From assembly GCA_963753905.1 (NCBI GenBank), contig CAVWDZ010000001.1, forward strand, positions 372,001 through 436,000: a stretch of 64,000 nt of DNA. The letters run 5' to 3'. Positions 8,824-18,264 of the stretch are shown here, piece by piece (the first letter of the stretch is position 1; the number at the start of each line of letters is the position of its first letter). A program made the translations under genes and the position numbers. This DNA comes from Bog-756 sp963753905. GTDB taxonomy: Bacteria; Actinomycetota; Acidimicrobiia; Acidimicrobiales; RAAP-2. The notes beneath the pieces were generated by a model, which ran no database searches, was not told the origin of the DNA, and saw only the letters and a program-made list of their open reading frames with translations.

Positions 8824-10359
8824 CTACCCGTAGTGCCGAGCGGCGGGCCACGCCTGCGCCCAGCTGATCCTTTGGCCCCGACAGATCCAGATCGGGTCGC
8901 CCTGCTCTTCGGTCCACACGCCATCGGGAGTGGTCACTGTGCCAGCTGGAGTGACCTCCGTGTAGATGGTCCGCAGATATTGCTTTGGCAGGTCGACGGC
9001 AATCGTGGTCGCTCCGCTATGAGCACCGGCCGGTCCCCACCACCAATACGTATTGTGGCCGCTGATGGCGTGCGGCAATCCGTATCCAGCCCCGTAGAGG
9101 TCCACCGCACCGGCGGCGCCATAGTCTCCTGTATAGATCACGAGATTCGCTCGCTCCGACGCCGGCAAGTGGTTTGCGACCGTGGCGACCTGTCCGACGA
9201 GGCTCGGCCAGCCGACTGTTGCGCTCAGATCTTTGTTGATCGCTCCTTCCCAGGGCCCTTTAGCAAGAGCACTGGCCGACAGCACCGGCAAGATGAGTGG
9301 CATCGCCACCACTGCGCCCGCAACCATCAGTGCAACCCAACCACGCACACCTTTGGCTGGAGTTCTGTGAAGGAGTCTCTCTTCCGCCCACAGTCCTCCG
9401 GCGGCGAAGAGCATGTAATACCCACCAGCGAGGTAGTAGGACTTGGCCCCGGTCACGGCGTACAACACGAGCATTACGAGGAATGCATATCCAAGGGGCT
9501 TCCCGAACGGGTGACCGAACAATCGGCGGAGGCCGGCGAGCCAGAGAACGGCGAGTACCGGCCCCACGACGATGAGCTGCTCCGGAATGAATGCGAGGGA
9601 TGCCCCCAGCGTCGAGTTTTCCTCGTGCAGGCTGTGCATCATGGCAACTGCCGCCCAGTCGTGCTGCGCGTTCCAGACGATGTTGGGCGACCAGATGGCG
9701 AGCGCCAGAGCGCAACCCGCCCAGAGCCACGGGCTACGCAGCATTCGACGCCGACCGCCTAGGAGCAGACCCGAAGCGAGCCCGACGACGAGGAACGCCA
9801 CGTTGAACTTGTTGAGGAGGGCGACTCCCGTAACGGCTCCGACGGCCAGCCACAACCTCTCATTTCCCGTGCGAAGCAGCCGAACCACGAGCAGCGTGAT
9901 CGCCGACCAGAAGAAAATGTCGAAAGCGGTGGTCGAGAGCAGATGAAATGCGGCGAGAAACTGCGGTGATGTCGCCGCTGCCAATGCTGCCAACACCTGT
10001 GCTCTCCAGCTCCCACCGAGTTCACGCGCCGTTAGAGCGGCGAACACGACGGAGGCTCCACCGGCCAATGCCGGAAACACCCGTAATGCCACGACCGACG
10101 CTCCGAACAGCTTGGGCGACAACCAGGCCACGAATGGCACCAGTGGCGGCTGATCGACGTAGCCCCACGACAAATGGCGGGCACAGGCCAGGAAGTACAA
10201 CTCGTCGCGGTGATATCCGTACCTTGCGGAGACAGCCAACTCGAGCGCGACCATGGCCAGTGCGATGCCGAACACCGGGCCCTTGCTGAGCGGGGTCAAT
10301 GCCGACCCTGGCTCCTGAAGAGACGGGCTCGGCCGGGCCTCGACGGCCGTATCGGTCAC
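8824..10359 (-). CDS. Membrane glycosyltransferase, GT39/ArnT-like (PMT_2)
   Basis: 511 residues. The N-terminal region has GYHRDELYFLACARHLSWGYVDQPPLVP: the acidic RDE loop and the tract after it are the signature of the dolichyl/polyprenyl-phosphate-dependent GT-C family (PMT_2, ArnT-like). About ten transmembrane helices follow, then a soluble extracytoplasmic tail of about 130 residues (YGAAGAVDLYGAGYGLPHAISGHNTYWWWGP). It probably moves a sugar from a polyprenyl carrier to an envelope acceptor; both are unknown. The GTG start overlaps the stop of the upstream TetR gene (GTGA), so the two are translationally coupled. Confidence 0.85.
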   Translation of the reverse strand: MTDTAVEARPSPSLQEPGSALTPLSKGPVFGIALAMVALELAVSARYGYHRDELYFLACARHLSWGYVDQPPLVPFVAWLSPKLFGASVVALRVFPALAGGASVVFAALTARELGGSWRAQVLAALAAATSPQFLAAFHLLSTTAFDIFFWSAITLLVVRLLRTGNERLWLAVGAVTGVALLNKFNVAFLVVGLASGLLLGGRRRMLRSPWLWAGCALALAIWSPNIVWNAQHDWAAVAMMHSLHEENSTLGASLAFIPEQLIVVGPVLAVLWLAGLRRLFGHPFGKPLGYAFLVMLVLYAVTGAKSYYLAGGYYMLFAAGGLWAEERLLHRTPAKGVRGWVALMVAGAVVAMPLILPVLSASALAKGPWEGAINKDLSATVGWPSLVGQVATVANHLPASERANLVIYTGDYGAAGAVDLYGAGYGLPHAISGHNTYWWWGPAGAHSGATTIAVDLPKQYLRTIYTEVTPAGTVTTPDGVWTEEQGDPIWICRGQRISWAQAWPAARHYG

Positions 10360-11051
10360 GCGTGATCCTTCAGCAGAGCGGCGCAGATGAACTCGACGAC
10401 GGTGCGTCGGGTGCGGTCGTCGTCAAAGGCAAGAGCGTCCCGACCTTCGTGGCGGTGCCACGCGAACCACACGATCGTCTCCGACATGATGCGGGCCGCC
10501 ACCTCGGAGTCGGCCATGGGCGTGAAGTAGCCGCCCGCCACGCGATCTTCGAGATACCGTACCAACCGACCTAAGTACGCGGGCCGTGCCCTCCCGTAGT
10601 AGAACTCCTCTAGTTCCGGTAGATCGATGGCGGACCTTTCGATCACTGCAAGAAGCGGCCACAGGTTCTCAAGCAACCCGTAGCGCTCCTCTACGATCCC
10701 GCTCAGCTCGGCGCGGACGTCTCGCGGTTTGTGCTCTTGGAGCGCCGCCATGAGGCGAGGCGCATCCGCTTTTCGCAGTCCATCCTGGATCAACCGGACC
10801 GTCTCCCCGGCGCCCGGCGTGGCCAGGGGGAGGGGTGGCAGGCCCTCGGCGAACTGGCCGAAACCGTTGGCAAAGACCAGGTGAAGAAGTGCCTCCTTGC
10901 TCTCCACGTAGGTGAACACGGCCCCCGATGACAGTCCCGCTTGGGCGGCCACGTCCGACACACGCGTCCGGCGATAGCCGAGCCTTCCGAAGACCCGGGT
11001 CGCCGCGTCGGCCACCTCCACCAACCGTTCTGCGGGAGAAGCGCGGACCAT
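10356..11051 (-). CDS. TetR-family transcriptional regulator
   Basis: 231 residues. The N-terminal HTH is canonical (VADAATRVFGRLGYRRTRVSDVAAQAGLSSGAVFTYVESKEALLHLVF), with a ligand-binding helical C-terminus. It is the first gene of a two-gene operon with the GT39 transferase (4-bp overlap). A perfect inverted repeat lies about 14 bases upstream of its ATG and is probably its own operator, so it likely represses itself and the transferase. Confidence 0.9.
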   Translation of the reverse strand: MVRASPAERLVEVADAATRVFGRLGYRRTRVSDVAAQAGLSSGAVFTYVESKEALLHLVFANGFGQFAEGLPPLPLATPGAGETVRLIQDGLRKADAPRLMAALQEHKPRDVRAELSGIVEERYGLLENLWPLLAVIERSAIDLPELEEFYYGRARPAYLGRLVRYLEDRVAGGYFTPMADSEVAARIMSETIVWFAWHRHEGRDALAFDDDRTRRTVVEFICAALLKDHA

Positions 11052-11064
11052 GACGGTAGAATAA

Positions 11065-11079
11065 ACTGACTGAGTCAGT
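11065..11079. promoter_or_regulatory. Probable TetR operator
   Basis: ACTGACT-G-AGTCAGT is a perfect 7-bp inverted repeat with a one-base centre, just upstream of the TetR gene that starts at 11051. A further GTCAGTCAATC follows. Size and position match TetR autoregulatory sites; binding is inferred. Confidence 0.65.
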
Positions 11080-11137
11080 CAGTCAATCATCCATCGACCG
11101 ATCCGTCAATCGATATCTCCGTCCTGGGCCCCGCATC

Positions 11138-11361
11138 CACTCAGAGGGCAACGCATGGCGGAGAGCCGTCTTTGCCACCCTGGAATGCGAACTCCTCGAC
11201 CGGAACATCTTCGAGAACCGGAACATGGCTCGGATGGCCATCTTCGACTACATCGAGGGCTTCTACAACAAGAAGCACCAGCACCCTCAGTCGGCAACCT
11301 CGCACCCTCCGAGTTCGAACGGAGGTGGCGTGCCGATCTCATCTCACGCAATGCCGCTTGA
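11138..11361 (+). pseudogene. Remnant of IS3-family transposase (OrfB C-terminus)
   Basis: One frame reads NAWRRAVFATLECELLDRN...ARMAIFDYIEGFYNKKHQH, the next LGNLAPSEFERRWRADL. Together these match the end of an IS3-type integrase-core transposase (FFATLxxEL...FxYIExFYNxxRxHSxLGxLSPxEFE). A single base appears to be missing near 11283, shifting the frame. The N-terminal half and the DDE residues other than the last block are absent. It is a dead fragment in the gap between the TetR gene and the coiled-coil gene. Confidence 0.75.
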
Positions 11362-11503
11362 ACCATGAGAACTGGTGTCCGTCAAACTCTGCTCACTCCG
11401 CTCCGGACGTGACTCTGTTCGAGCCCCTGCTGGACGCATTTCTCGCACGGCACGTCTGGCTTGTTCTGGGCAACTGGGGGGACTGAGGGTCCCTCGCACT
11501 CAG

Positions 11504-12043
11504 CTACGAGTCATGAAACTTCTGGTGATCAGTCCAACCACGTCGAGACCTCTCCGAGGGTCGACGAAGTTCTGCAATCGACCGCTCAAATGAGGACTTC
11601 CGAAGCCGAAGTACCTGAATCTCCGATCTGAGTGATATCAACTCCTCGTGCTTCGACTGAAGAGCAGCCACATCAGCACTGAGCGGTACCGCTGCTGCCA
11701 GAAGTTCATCTCGCTCTCGTCTCAACATGGGAATCTGATCATTGAGTTCGGCCAGTTCCATTCGCAGTTCATCTCGCTCCTGCCGCAATCTAGGAACCCG
11801 ACTCTCCAGGACGATCAGTTCGATGCGGAGAGTCTCAGCATCGTTCACAGATGAATGATGACCCGATTCACCATTGAAGCTTGCAATGTTGTTGCGTTTA
11901 CGAGGACCTGGAATCAGAGCCAGTTCTGGAACTCGTGCCGGGGCGGGCCGGATCCGATCGTCCCAACGGCGAATGACGCTGGGAATCTGGAAGTCGAGAT
12001 ACCAACTCGAAGGTGCCGCCACGTCAGTCATCGACGCCTCCAT
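11504..12043 (-). CDS. Coiled-coil protein of unknown function
   Basis: 179 residues; I recognise no family. Residues 1-60 are Pro/Arg-rich and probably disordered. Residues 65-165 are an almost unbroken coiled coil with internal near-repeats (RVPRLRQERDELRMEL and QIPMLRRERDELLAAA). There is no membrane segment or signal. A second ATG four codons in is equally possible as the start. The neighbours are decayed genes (IS3 remnant, broken lipoprotein), so it may be part of a degraded accessory patch. Confidence 0.55.
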   Translation of the reverse strand: MEASMTDVAAPSSWYLDFQIPSVIRRWDDRIRPAPARVPELALIPGPRKRNNIASFNGESGHHSSVNDAETLRIELIVLESRVPRLRQERDELRMELAELNDQIPMLRRERDELLAAAVPLSADVAALQSKHEELISLRSEIQVLRLRKSSFERSIAELRRPSERSRRGWTDHQKFHDS

Positions 12044-12233
12044 TCCGCTTCAGAACTTCGAAACTCGCCTCATCGAAAATCTTAGATTCGGCTCAGATCG
12101 TGGTCGGCGACCCTCTCCGACCTGCTCTCTTTCCCATGAATGGAGGGTCGCGACCTACGACCCGGCGGAATGCGGCGGGCACAACTGAGGAATGAAAGGG
12201 CTCAAGGTTGTCGGAGTAACCCTGATCTCCATC

Positions 12234-12622
12234 TCACCAGGGATGGGCCTTCCCCATCTGGACGGCCAGCGTCTGGAAATAGGAATAGGTCTGTGTCCAG
12301 CTGGAGAGTTCCTTCACGGAGACCACTATCGAGCCCGTGGAATAGCCGTACGTGCAGGAATAGAGATGATCGATCCAGGTCGGAGCGGAGACCATCCCCA
12401 TCTCTCCCAATGCTGCGTCGAACTTCTGTAGTGCCTCGTTTGTACAGACCATCTTTGAGATGTTCGAAGGGTTCTTGCTGGCCGGAAGGGGTGCCGACGT
12501 CGTCGGGTCGCGGTGGCGCCGGTACTGCAACCGGCTATGAGGAACGCAGAGCAAATGGCCACAATCCAAAGTGCTGGCAGGCGAGAAACGCGGCGAAGGT
12601 GGGCACGCCAGGGAACGAAACG
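12234..12622 (-). pseudogene. Frameshifted, truncated lipoprotein
   Basis: One frame encodes a lipoprotein signal (LPALWIVAICSAFLIAGCS, lipobox IAGC). After about ten more residues the matching continuation lies in the neighbouring frame: NPSNISKMVCTNEALQKF...WIDHLYSCTYGYSTGSIVVSVKEL, ending at a stop at 12234. The two frames join near 12510 if one base is lost or gained. The protein also stops abruptly after QTLAVQMGKAHPW, probably short of its natural end. No clear start codon is visible. It is probably a decayed gene rather than a sequencing slip, because two lesions are needed. Confidence 0.55.
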
Positions 12623-12668
12623 GAGTCTTGACGCTTCACCTCCGGTCAACTCGGGCGCCGCCGAGATC

Positions 12669-13115
12669 TCACCGTTTGGTTTTTCCTGTCTTGCGTTCGA
12701 GGGCATTGAGCGCCCGGCGAAGGACATCGGCTTCTGACGGTGACAGTGTTTCGGCAAATCGGAGAAGAGCAGCGTCGGTGTCTCGGTCCACAGTGAGAGC
12801 CTCATGCATTAGGACGGCTGTGTGGGTGCCAGGGGTTCCAATACTGGTGAACTGGATGGTCCGTCCGTCCATCCGGCGGTGCACCATCCCCTTGTGGACC
12901 AGACGGTCAAGGACGGTAGCCACTGTCGTGTAGGCATACTCAGGAAGCACATCGGCCACGTCGCGCACCTTCAACTCGCTGTCCGACTTGCTCCAGAGGA
13001 TCTCCATTACTCGTCGCTCGAGGTCGCCGAGGCGCGCCACGCCACAGCTGCAGTCGTCGCAACCGCAGGGATCACAGGAGCACATGGGGTTAGCACACGT
13101 CGTGGTCGCGCTCAC
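12669..13115 (-). CDS. CopY/BlaI-type repressor with N-terminal cysteine cluster
   Basis: A GTG start gives 148 residues. Residues 7-24 hold seven cysteines (CANPMCSCDPCGCDDCSCG), a likely metal-binding module. Residues 28-100 are a Penicillinase_R/BlaI-MecI-CopY winged helix (LGDLERRVMEILW...VRDVADVL...AYTTVATVLDRLVHKGMV). It is the last gene of the copper cluster with CopA, so I infer a copper- or silver-responsive repressor. In classical CopY the cysteines sit at the C-terminus (CxCx4-5CxC); here they are at the N-terminus, which is unusual. Confidence 0.82.
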   Translation of the reverse strand: MSATTTCANPMCSCDPCGCDDCSCGVARLGDLERRVMEILWSKSDSELKVRDVADVLPEYAYTTVATVLDRLVHKGMVHRRMDGRTIQFTSIGTPGTHTAVLMHEALTVDRDTDAALLRFAETLSPSEADVLRRALNALERKTGKTKR

Positions 13116-13176
13116 GAGACAGGACCCTCTCTTTCGCGGAGGGCAAGTTGAGACAGGTCGAACCGCGGTAGTTGCG

Positions 13177-13890
13177 TCACAGCATCAACACCAACATGTA
13201 GCCCATGGTCACGCACATGGCGATATGAGAGGCACCCTCTAGCCGGGGAGCGAGCCACGGAGTAGCCGGTGTGCCCACGCCGTGATCTGTGGAATCGGAG
13301 TTCTCGAAGACGGTCGGTAATCTGCCCCCCACCAAAGCAAACGCGGGTGCGGTTTGGCCCTGAGCGGTGCGAGACGCCGACCAGTGTCCGATCCTGTCGA
13401 GCTCCCAGATCGCCGACGCAAAAAGCGCAACGATGAAAGCAAGGGGAAGGAGTACGAAGTTCGTCGTTCCACCGGTGGCTGCTCCCATGGCCATGCTCCC
13501 CCCCGATCCCACTGCGGCCGGGACGGCGGCCAGGTACATGTAGAGCATGGCCAGCGACATCACCAGGTGGATGAGGCGGCGGGAGAGCCGGTGCACGTTC
13601 TGGTCATATGTGAGCCCGGTACTGGGATCCCTGACGAACTGGTAGCAACGCCAGACGAACCATCCGGCGAGGACGGAGAACACTGTTTCCCACAGGCCGA
13701 CTGGGAGTGGATTGAGATCAGAAACCAGCATGCCCGCCATGGCCGTCCCCATCAGGATGTGGGCGACGTCGACGTCCCGATGAGTCGGGCGAGTCCACAT
13801 GCGGGCTGCCAGCAGACGACCGGCGCTGTAGGCGGCGACGGTGATCATCAGTGCAGCGAAGATGTCGTTCACCCAACCGGGATTGGTCAC
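13177..13890 (-). CDS. DUF5134-family membrane protein
   Basis: 237 residues with six or so transmembrane helices; the opening (WVNDIFAALMITVAAYSAGRLLAARMW) and the His-rich turn THRDVDVAHILMGTAMAGML fit DUF5134, an actinobacterial family often beside copper genes. The histidines and methionines in helices 2-4 could bind metal (inference). The GTG start lies two bases after the stop of the upstream gene, whose last codons carry the ribosome-binding site (AAAGGAG), so the two are tightly coupled. Confidence 0.75.
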   Translation of the reverse strand: MTNPGWVNDIFAALMITVAAYSAGRLLAARMWTRPTHRDVDVAHILMGTAMAGMLVSDLNPLPVGLWETVFSVLAGWFVWRCYQFVRDPSTGLTYDQNVHRLSRRLIHLVMSLAMLYMYLAAVPAAVGSGGSMAMGAATGGTTNFVLLPLAFIVALFASAIWELDRIGHWSASRTAQGQTAPAFALVGGRLPTVFENSDSTDHGVGTPATPWLAPRLEGASHIAMCVTMGYMLVLML

Positions 13891-13891
13891 G

Positions 13892-14878
13892 TCAGGCTCC
13901 TTTGACGCTCAGCGCCGGCTCTGAGGCGCGGACAGAATCAGGGCGCGGTGTCCATCTCCAGTACGCGATGGCCAGAAGGATCAGCAGGGGACCGGAGTTC
14001 ACGTCCGTAGCCCCGTTGGTGAAGAGCGCCCCGAAGTTCTCGCCCACCACCCAGAACGTCAGGCCGATCACGATAGCCAAGGCAACCGTCGCGTTGGCGA
14101 GCGACGGTGGGAAATAGGTGCCGATGGCCACGACGAGCAACAGAATGGCCAGGACCACGGTTACGACCAGACCATGGTGATCCACCACGCTGGCCACATG
14201 ATGATCGATCCAAGCCATCCACCCGGGCTCACCGGTTGCTTCCGTGGTGATCAGGTTGTGAAGGACTTGGGACGAACGGTTGGCACCCAGCACGGCGAAG
14301 TACCCCAGCGATCCCCACAGCACCAGCCACAACGCCTTGGCGACGGGGGCGCCGACCGCTCGTGCGGCGATGAAGGGAGCCTTCTGGCCGGGCCGATCCT
14401 TCGGCCACAGCAGCACAGCCAACAATGCGTAGATGATCACCGCTCCGGGTGCCCCGTTGACGGGATTGGCCGTCCCGTTGAGGACACCCCCAAGCCCCTC
14501 ACCGACCCACCATACGCCGACGGCCCAGGCAATGGAGACGGCCAGCCCGATCTTGACAGTTGGACGCCACGCGATGGCGACAGCGATAGCGGTCTGTACC
14601 ACAGCGAAGAAGGCGTCGGTGAGCACGGCATGGTGGCCGATCGTCGACCCCGACCATGCGATCGGTCGAGCGATGACCGAGGGATTGCCTTGCGACATGC
14701 CCGAGATCATCTGCAGTCCGAAGCTCTTGGTGAAGAAGAACGCTTGCAGCTGCAAGATGCCGTCGATGAGCCAGATGGTGGCCAGCACCAGCTGCAGAGT
14801 TCTGCGACCATCTGGTCTTGTCCATCCCTGAAGCCCTGCTGTCTCCACGACAGAACTAAGTGAGTCAGCTAGGGCCAT
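13892..14878 (-). CDS. Multi-helix membrane protein of the copper cluster
   Basis: About 328 residues and at least eight hydrophobic helices; starts near TLQLVLATIWLIDGILQLQAFFF. Conserved-looking His/Met positions (SGMSQGN, STIGHHAVLTDA, WMAWIDHHVASVVDHHGL) suggest metal or quinone contacts, but I do not recognise a named family. The frame is open up to 15040. I chose the ATG at 14878 because GGAGGG precedes it; a GTG at 14911 is an alternative. It is coupled to the DUF5134 gene and lies downstream of CopA, so it probably serves copper handling. Confidence 0.7.
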   Translation of the reverse strand: MALADSLSSVVETAGLQGWTRPDGRRTLQLVLATIWLIDGILQLQAFFFTKSFGLQMISGMSQGNPSVIARPIAWSGSTIGHHAVLTDAFFAVVQTAIAVAIAWRPTVKIGLAVSIAWAVGVWWVGEGLGGVLNGTANPVNGAPGAVIIYALLAVLLWPKDRPGQKAPFIAARAVGAPVAKALWLVLWGSLGYFAVLGANRSSQVLHNLITTEATGEPGWMAWIDHHVASVVDHHGLVVTVVLAILLLVVAIGTYFPPSLANATVALAIVIGLTFWVVGENFGALFTNGATDVNSGPLLILLAIAYWRWTPRPDSVRASEPALSVKGA

Positions 14879-15166
14879 CGACCCTCCGCTCAACGTCGTC
14901 TCGCTCGTCACCAAGATCCCCCTTTGACCGCTCCCACGCCCTTGGAACTGGAGCATGCCGCTGTCGAATCCAGCGATCCCGGGCTTCCAACTACCTCCCG
15001 TAGTAGTACGCAGTATGCCCACTCCATCCGTGTCGGTCAAGCGGCGTCGCCCTGCCGATTTGGACAGGAAGTCGACCTCGATCTGAACTCGGATCTGGAA
15101 CTCGGAATCGGGTTGGCACCCAGTTGGGTTGGCAGAATGGAAGAGACGACGTCAAACGGTGCGGCC

Positions 15167-17623
15167 TCAGCCGCTTGCTCGGAGCTGCCGGCCTGGTCTC
15201 ACTGGGGTGGTCTCAATTTGGAGGCTTGGACCGGGATCAGCGAAGTGGCGAAGACGCGAGCTATTCCAGACGACGAACCCCGATGAGAATGCCATGGCGG
15301 CCGCAGCAATAAGGGGGTTGAGCAGTCCGCAGGCAGCGAGTGGAATAGCGGCGACGTTGTAGCCGAAGGCCCACACCAGGTTGCCCCTGATGGTCTTCAG
15401 CGTCTGCCGGGCCAGGCTGATTGCAGTTGCCACGACCCTGAGGTCGTCACGCACGATGATCAGGTCGGCTGCATTAAGGGCCACATCGGTACCCGATCCG
15501 ACGGCAAGACCGAGGTCGGCAGTCACCAGGGCCGGTCCGTCATTGACGCCGTCTCCGACCATGGCGACCGAATGACCCTCGGACTGGAGCCGCCGTATCA
15601 GTTCCACTTTGTCTGTCGGGAGCGCCCCAGCCATGACATCAGTGATGCCAATCGAGGCGGCAACGGCATGAGCGGTCGCCTCGCTGTCCCCCGTCAGCAG
15701 AATGCAGCACAGCCCCAGGGCCTCCTGGAGTTGTCGAACTGCATTGGCTGCGCTCGGTCGAATCGTGTCCGCCACCCCAATCGCTCCAATCACGCTTCCG
15801 TCGCGACTGACCAGCACCGCCGTCCGTCCCTCTTTCTCCCATTCGGTGCACTGATGTGTGAGGTACACCGGCACCTGGGAGTCCGAGCTGTCCAGCAGGT
15901 CCAATCTCCCGATGGTGATCTGTTGAGAATCAACGACGCCACGGGCACCCAGACCCGGCAGTGCTTCGAAGTCTTCGACGGCGGGCAGGCTACCGATTTC
16001 GTCCACGGCCAGTTCGGTGATGGCCTGAGCCACCAGGTGCTCCGAAGCCCGCTCCAAAGCTCCCGCGACCTGCAACAGCTCGGAGCGGGTCACTCCGGTC
16101 GCTGGAAGCAACCCGGTCACCGTCATGTCCCCCTGCGTGATGGTGCCAGTCTTGTCGAGTACGACCGTGTCCACCTGCAATGACGCCTCGAGCGATTGGT
16201 ATCCCTTGAAGAAGATGCCGAGGCTCGCACCACGACCCGTAGCGACCAGGAGTGCCATGGGTGTGGCCAACCCCAATGCGCAGGGACAGGCGATGATCAA
16301 GACGGACAGCGCGGCGCTGAACGCCTGCTCCTTCGAGCCGCCCACGAGCAGCCAGGCAGCGAGCGTCACCGCCGAGATGACGATGACAGCAGGTACGAAG
16401 TAGCCAGCTATCCGGTCGGCCAGTCGCTGGACGTCGGCCTTCTGATTCTGGGCGTCTTCGACCAGGCGAACCATGTGGGCAAGCTGAGTGTCCCCGCCCA
16501 CCTTGGTGGCCCGGACGATGAGTCGACCGCCCACCGCCACGGTTCCACCAATCACCTGATCACCCACAGCCACGTCGAGAGGCAGGGACTCGCCGGTCAT
16601 GGCGCTTCGATCGACGCCGGCATTTCCACCGACCACCTCGCCATCCGTGGCCACGGTCTCGCCGGGCCGGACGATGAACCGGTCACCGACGACGAGGGCG
16701 TCGATTGGCACTCGTTGCTCGTCTCCTGAGGCGTCGATGACGGCAACGTCCCGGGCCCCGATGGCGGCCAACGATCGGAGAGCATTGCCGGTCCTGCGCC
16801 TAGACCATGCTTCGAAGTAACGCCCGGCGAGGAGGAAGGTAGTGACTCCGGCGGCGACGTCGAGGTAGATCGCTCCTCCCGCGTGCCGGAAGATGACGTC
16901 CACAGCCGGTTCGACCGACCTGCTGGTGTCCTGCCTGAACATGGCGTCGAGCGACCAACAGGTGGCCGCCAGGATTCCCATCGAGACCAACGTGTCCATG
17001 GTCGATGTCCCGTGACGCGCTGCCCGGTATGCAGCCCGATAGAAAGGCCAGGCTGCCCAAGTCACCACAGGAGCGGCCAACACGACCATCAGCCACTGCC
17101 AATGCGGGAATCGGGTGACTGGAATAAGCGAGAAGATCAGCGACAGGTCACAGAGGGGCATGAACAATAGCGCTGAGACCAGCAGACGACGACCCAGGAA
17201 GTGGACCCTCTGATTGTCTTCGGTCGCACCGTCTGCAGCCAAGTCATCATCCACGAGCTCTGCGGAGTATCCGGCACTTTCAACTGCATCAAACAGTGCC
17301 TCCACGGTCGTTGAAGCGGGCACGGTGACTCGGGCCCGCTCAGTCGCATAGTTGACGCTGGCTTCGACGCCATCCAGATCATTGAGCCTGTGCTGAATGA
17401 GGGAGGCACACGCTCCGCAGGTCATCCCGGCGATGGACAGCGAGATCTCGTTGGTATCCGATTTCTCGGCCACTGCGTCTTGTGTGGAGGTCGTGAGGGT
17501 GATGATCCAACTCCCTCGGCTCTGAGCGCTGGTCCCATCGTTCCGGCCGAATCTGGTGGGCGGTGACTCACATGCTACGGAGCGTTGATGCGGCCGTGCA
17601 CGGACACATCTTCCCGTAGTCAC
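15167..17623 (-). CDS. copA: Copper-exporting P1B-type ATPase
   Basis: 818 residues. Order: N-terminal HMA domain with the metal site GMTCGACAS, about eight transmembrane helices, actuator loop motif MTGESLP, the transport motif CPC in ACPCALGLATPMAL, the phosphorylation site DKTGTITQGDM, and the hinge GDGVNDGPAL. CPC plus the phosphorylated Asp identify a Cu+/Ag+ exporter. The first 50 or so residues are poorly family-like; the real start may be nearer the HMA domain (for example a GTG before AEKSDTNEIS). It leads the cluster ending with the CopY-type repressor. Confidence 0.92.
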   Translation of the reverse strand: MTTGRCVRARPHQRSVACESPPTRFGRNDGTSAQSRGSWIITLTTSTQDAVAEKSDTNEISLSIAGMTCGACASLIQHRLNDLDGVEASVNYATERARVTVPASTTVEALFDAVESAGYSAELVDDDLAADGATEDNQRVHFLGRRLLVSALLFMPLCDLSLIFSLIPVTRFPHWQWLMVVLAAPVVTWAAWPFYRAAYRAARHGTSTMDTLVSMGILAATCWSLDAMFRQDTSRSVEPAVDVIFRHAGGAIYLDVAAGVTTFLLAGRYFEAWSRRRTGNALRSLAAIGARDVAVIDASGDEQRVPIDALVVGDRFIVRPGETVATDGEVVGGNAGVDRSAMTGESLPLDVAVGDQVIGGTVAVGGRLIVRATKVGGDTQLAHMVRLVEDAQNQKADVQRLADRIAGYFVPAVIVISAVTLAAWLLVGGSKEQAFSAALSVLIIACPCALGLATPMALLVATGRGASLGIFFKGYQSLEASLQVDTVVLDKTGTITQGDMTVTGLLPATGVTRSELLQVAGALERASEHLVAQAITELAVDEIGSLPAVEDFEALPGLGARGVVDSQQITIGRLDLLDSSDSQVPVYLTHQCTEWEKEGRTAVLVSRDGSVIGAIGVADTIRPSAANAVRQLQEALGLCCILLTGDSEATAHAVAASIGITDVMAGALPTDKVELIRRLQSEGHSVAMVGDGVNDGPALVTADLGLAVGSGTDVALNAADLIIVRDDLRVVATAISLARQTLKTIRGNLVWAFGYNVAAIPLAACGLLNPLIAAAAMAFSSGFVVWNSSRLRHFADPGPSLQIETTPVRPGRQLRASG

Positions 17624-17663
17624 CCTGGAATTGACCCGTTCCTACGCACCCGCTGAGGTTTCC

Positions 17664-17783
17664 GGGGTTCGAACATCGCCATTTGGCTCCGTTGGCGAAC
17701 GGACGCCAAATACCCCCATCTACCAGGTAAAACGTTGTAACTCCGACAACGGTCTGGAGGCAATGAGAATATTTTCGAACCGC
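17664..17783 (+). repeat. Dispersed terminal-inverted-repeat element, copy C (short form)
   Basis: Starts GGGGTTCGAACAT and ends TTTTCGAACCGC, 120 bp. It carries the CATCTACCAGG box, the ACGTTGTaactccgACAACG hairpin and a GGAGGCAATGAGA box before the right terminus. It lies in the 640-bp gap between CopA and the reductase gene at 18265, next to a fragment of a DUF4345-type gene (17864). Confidence 0.82.
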
Positions 17784-17863
17784 TCAGGGCCACTCCGCAC
17801 GGTGCTTGACCTGGTATGACGTGATTCGCAACGTCCGGTTCGAGTCCGCTTAGACCGGAAGCC

Positions 17864-17968
17864 CTACCGGTCTCGCGGTCGGAGCAGAACCAGGATCCAG
17901 GCGAGAATCATGTTGGGTAGTTCGTACATGGCCCGGCCGACCTGGTTGTACTTACCGGGAGCTTCTCC
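17864..17968 (-). pseudogene. 3' fragment of a DUF4345-like gene
   Basis: Reads GEAPGKYNQVGRAMYELPNMILAWILVLLRPRDR and stops. This is nearly the same as the C-terminus of the intact gene at 27180-27653 (IAPGKYNQVGLAMYELPNMIFAWILFLLRPRR). Only about 34 codons remain; upstream sequence is unrelated. It is a decayed duplicate. Both the fragment and the intact gene have their 3' end facing a short-form dispersed repeat. Confidence 0.75.
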
Positions 17969-18181
17969 CATCCCCGAACGGTCGAGGACCGAGCCTGGAC
18001 AGCGTTGTCCGAGTCGACCACCCATCCAGGGAACCATTTGACCTGTCGGTGGAACAATCCGTGTCGCCGGGCCGAGCGGGCTCCTCGTCTCTCGCATTCG
18101 GACACGCTCGACAATCGCGCGCGGACGTCATTGCCGCGAGACGCAGGGCGTCGAAGGGGGCCCCCGGCATTGTCGAATAAT

Positions 18182-18200
18182 ATGAGTCACAGCGTCTCAT
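18182..18200. promoter_or_regulatory. Operator-like palindrome, site 1 of 3
   Basis: ATGAGTCACAGCGTCTCAT has perfect 5-bp arms (ATGAG/CTCAT) and matches 23016-23034 at 17 of 19 positions. It overlaps a possible -10 (TAATAT, 18177-18182) for the gene starting at 18265. Probably a TetR-type site; the cognate regulator is not identified. Confidence 0.6.
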
Positions 18201-18264
18201 GTCGAGCGGTCTTCAAGATTCGATACGCTCCGAATCAGCATCGAGATTTTGTTCTGGGAGGAAA

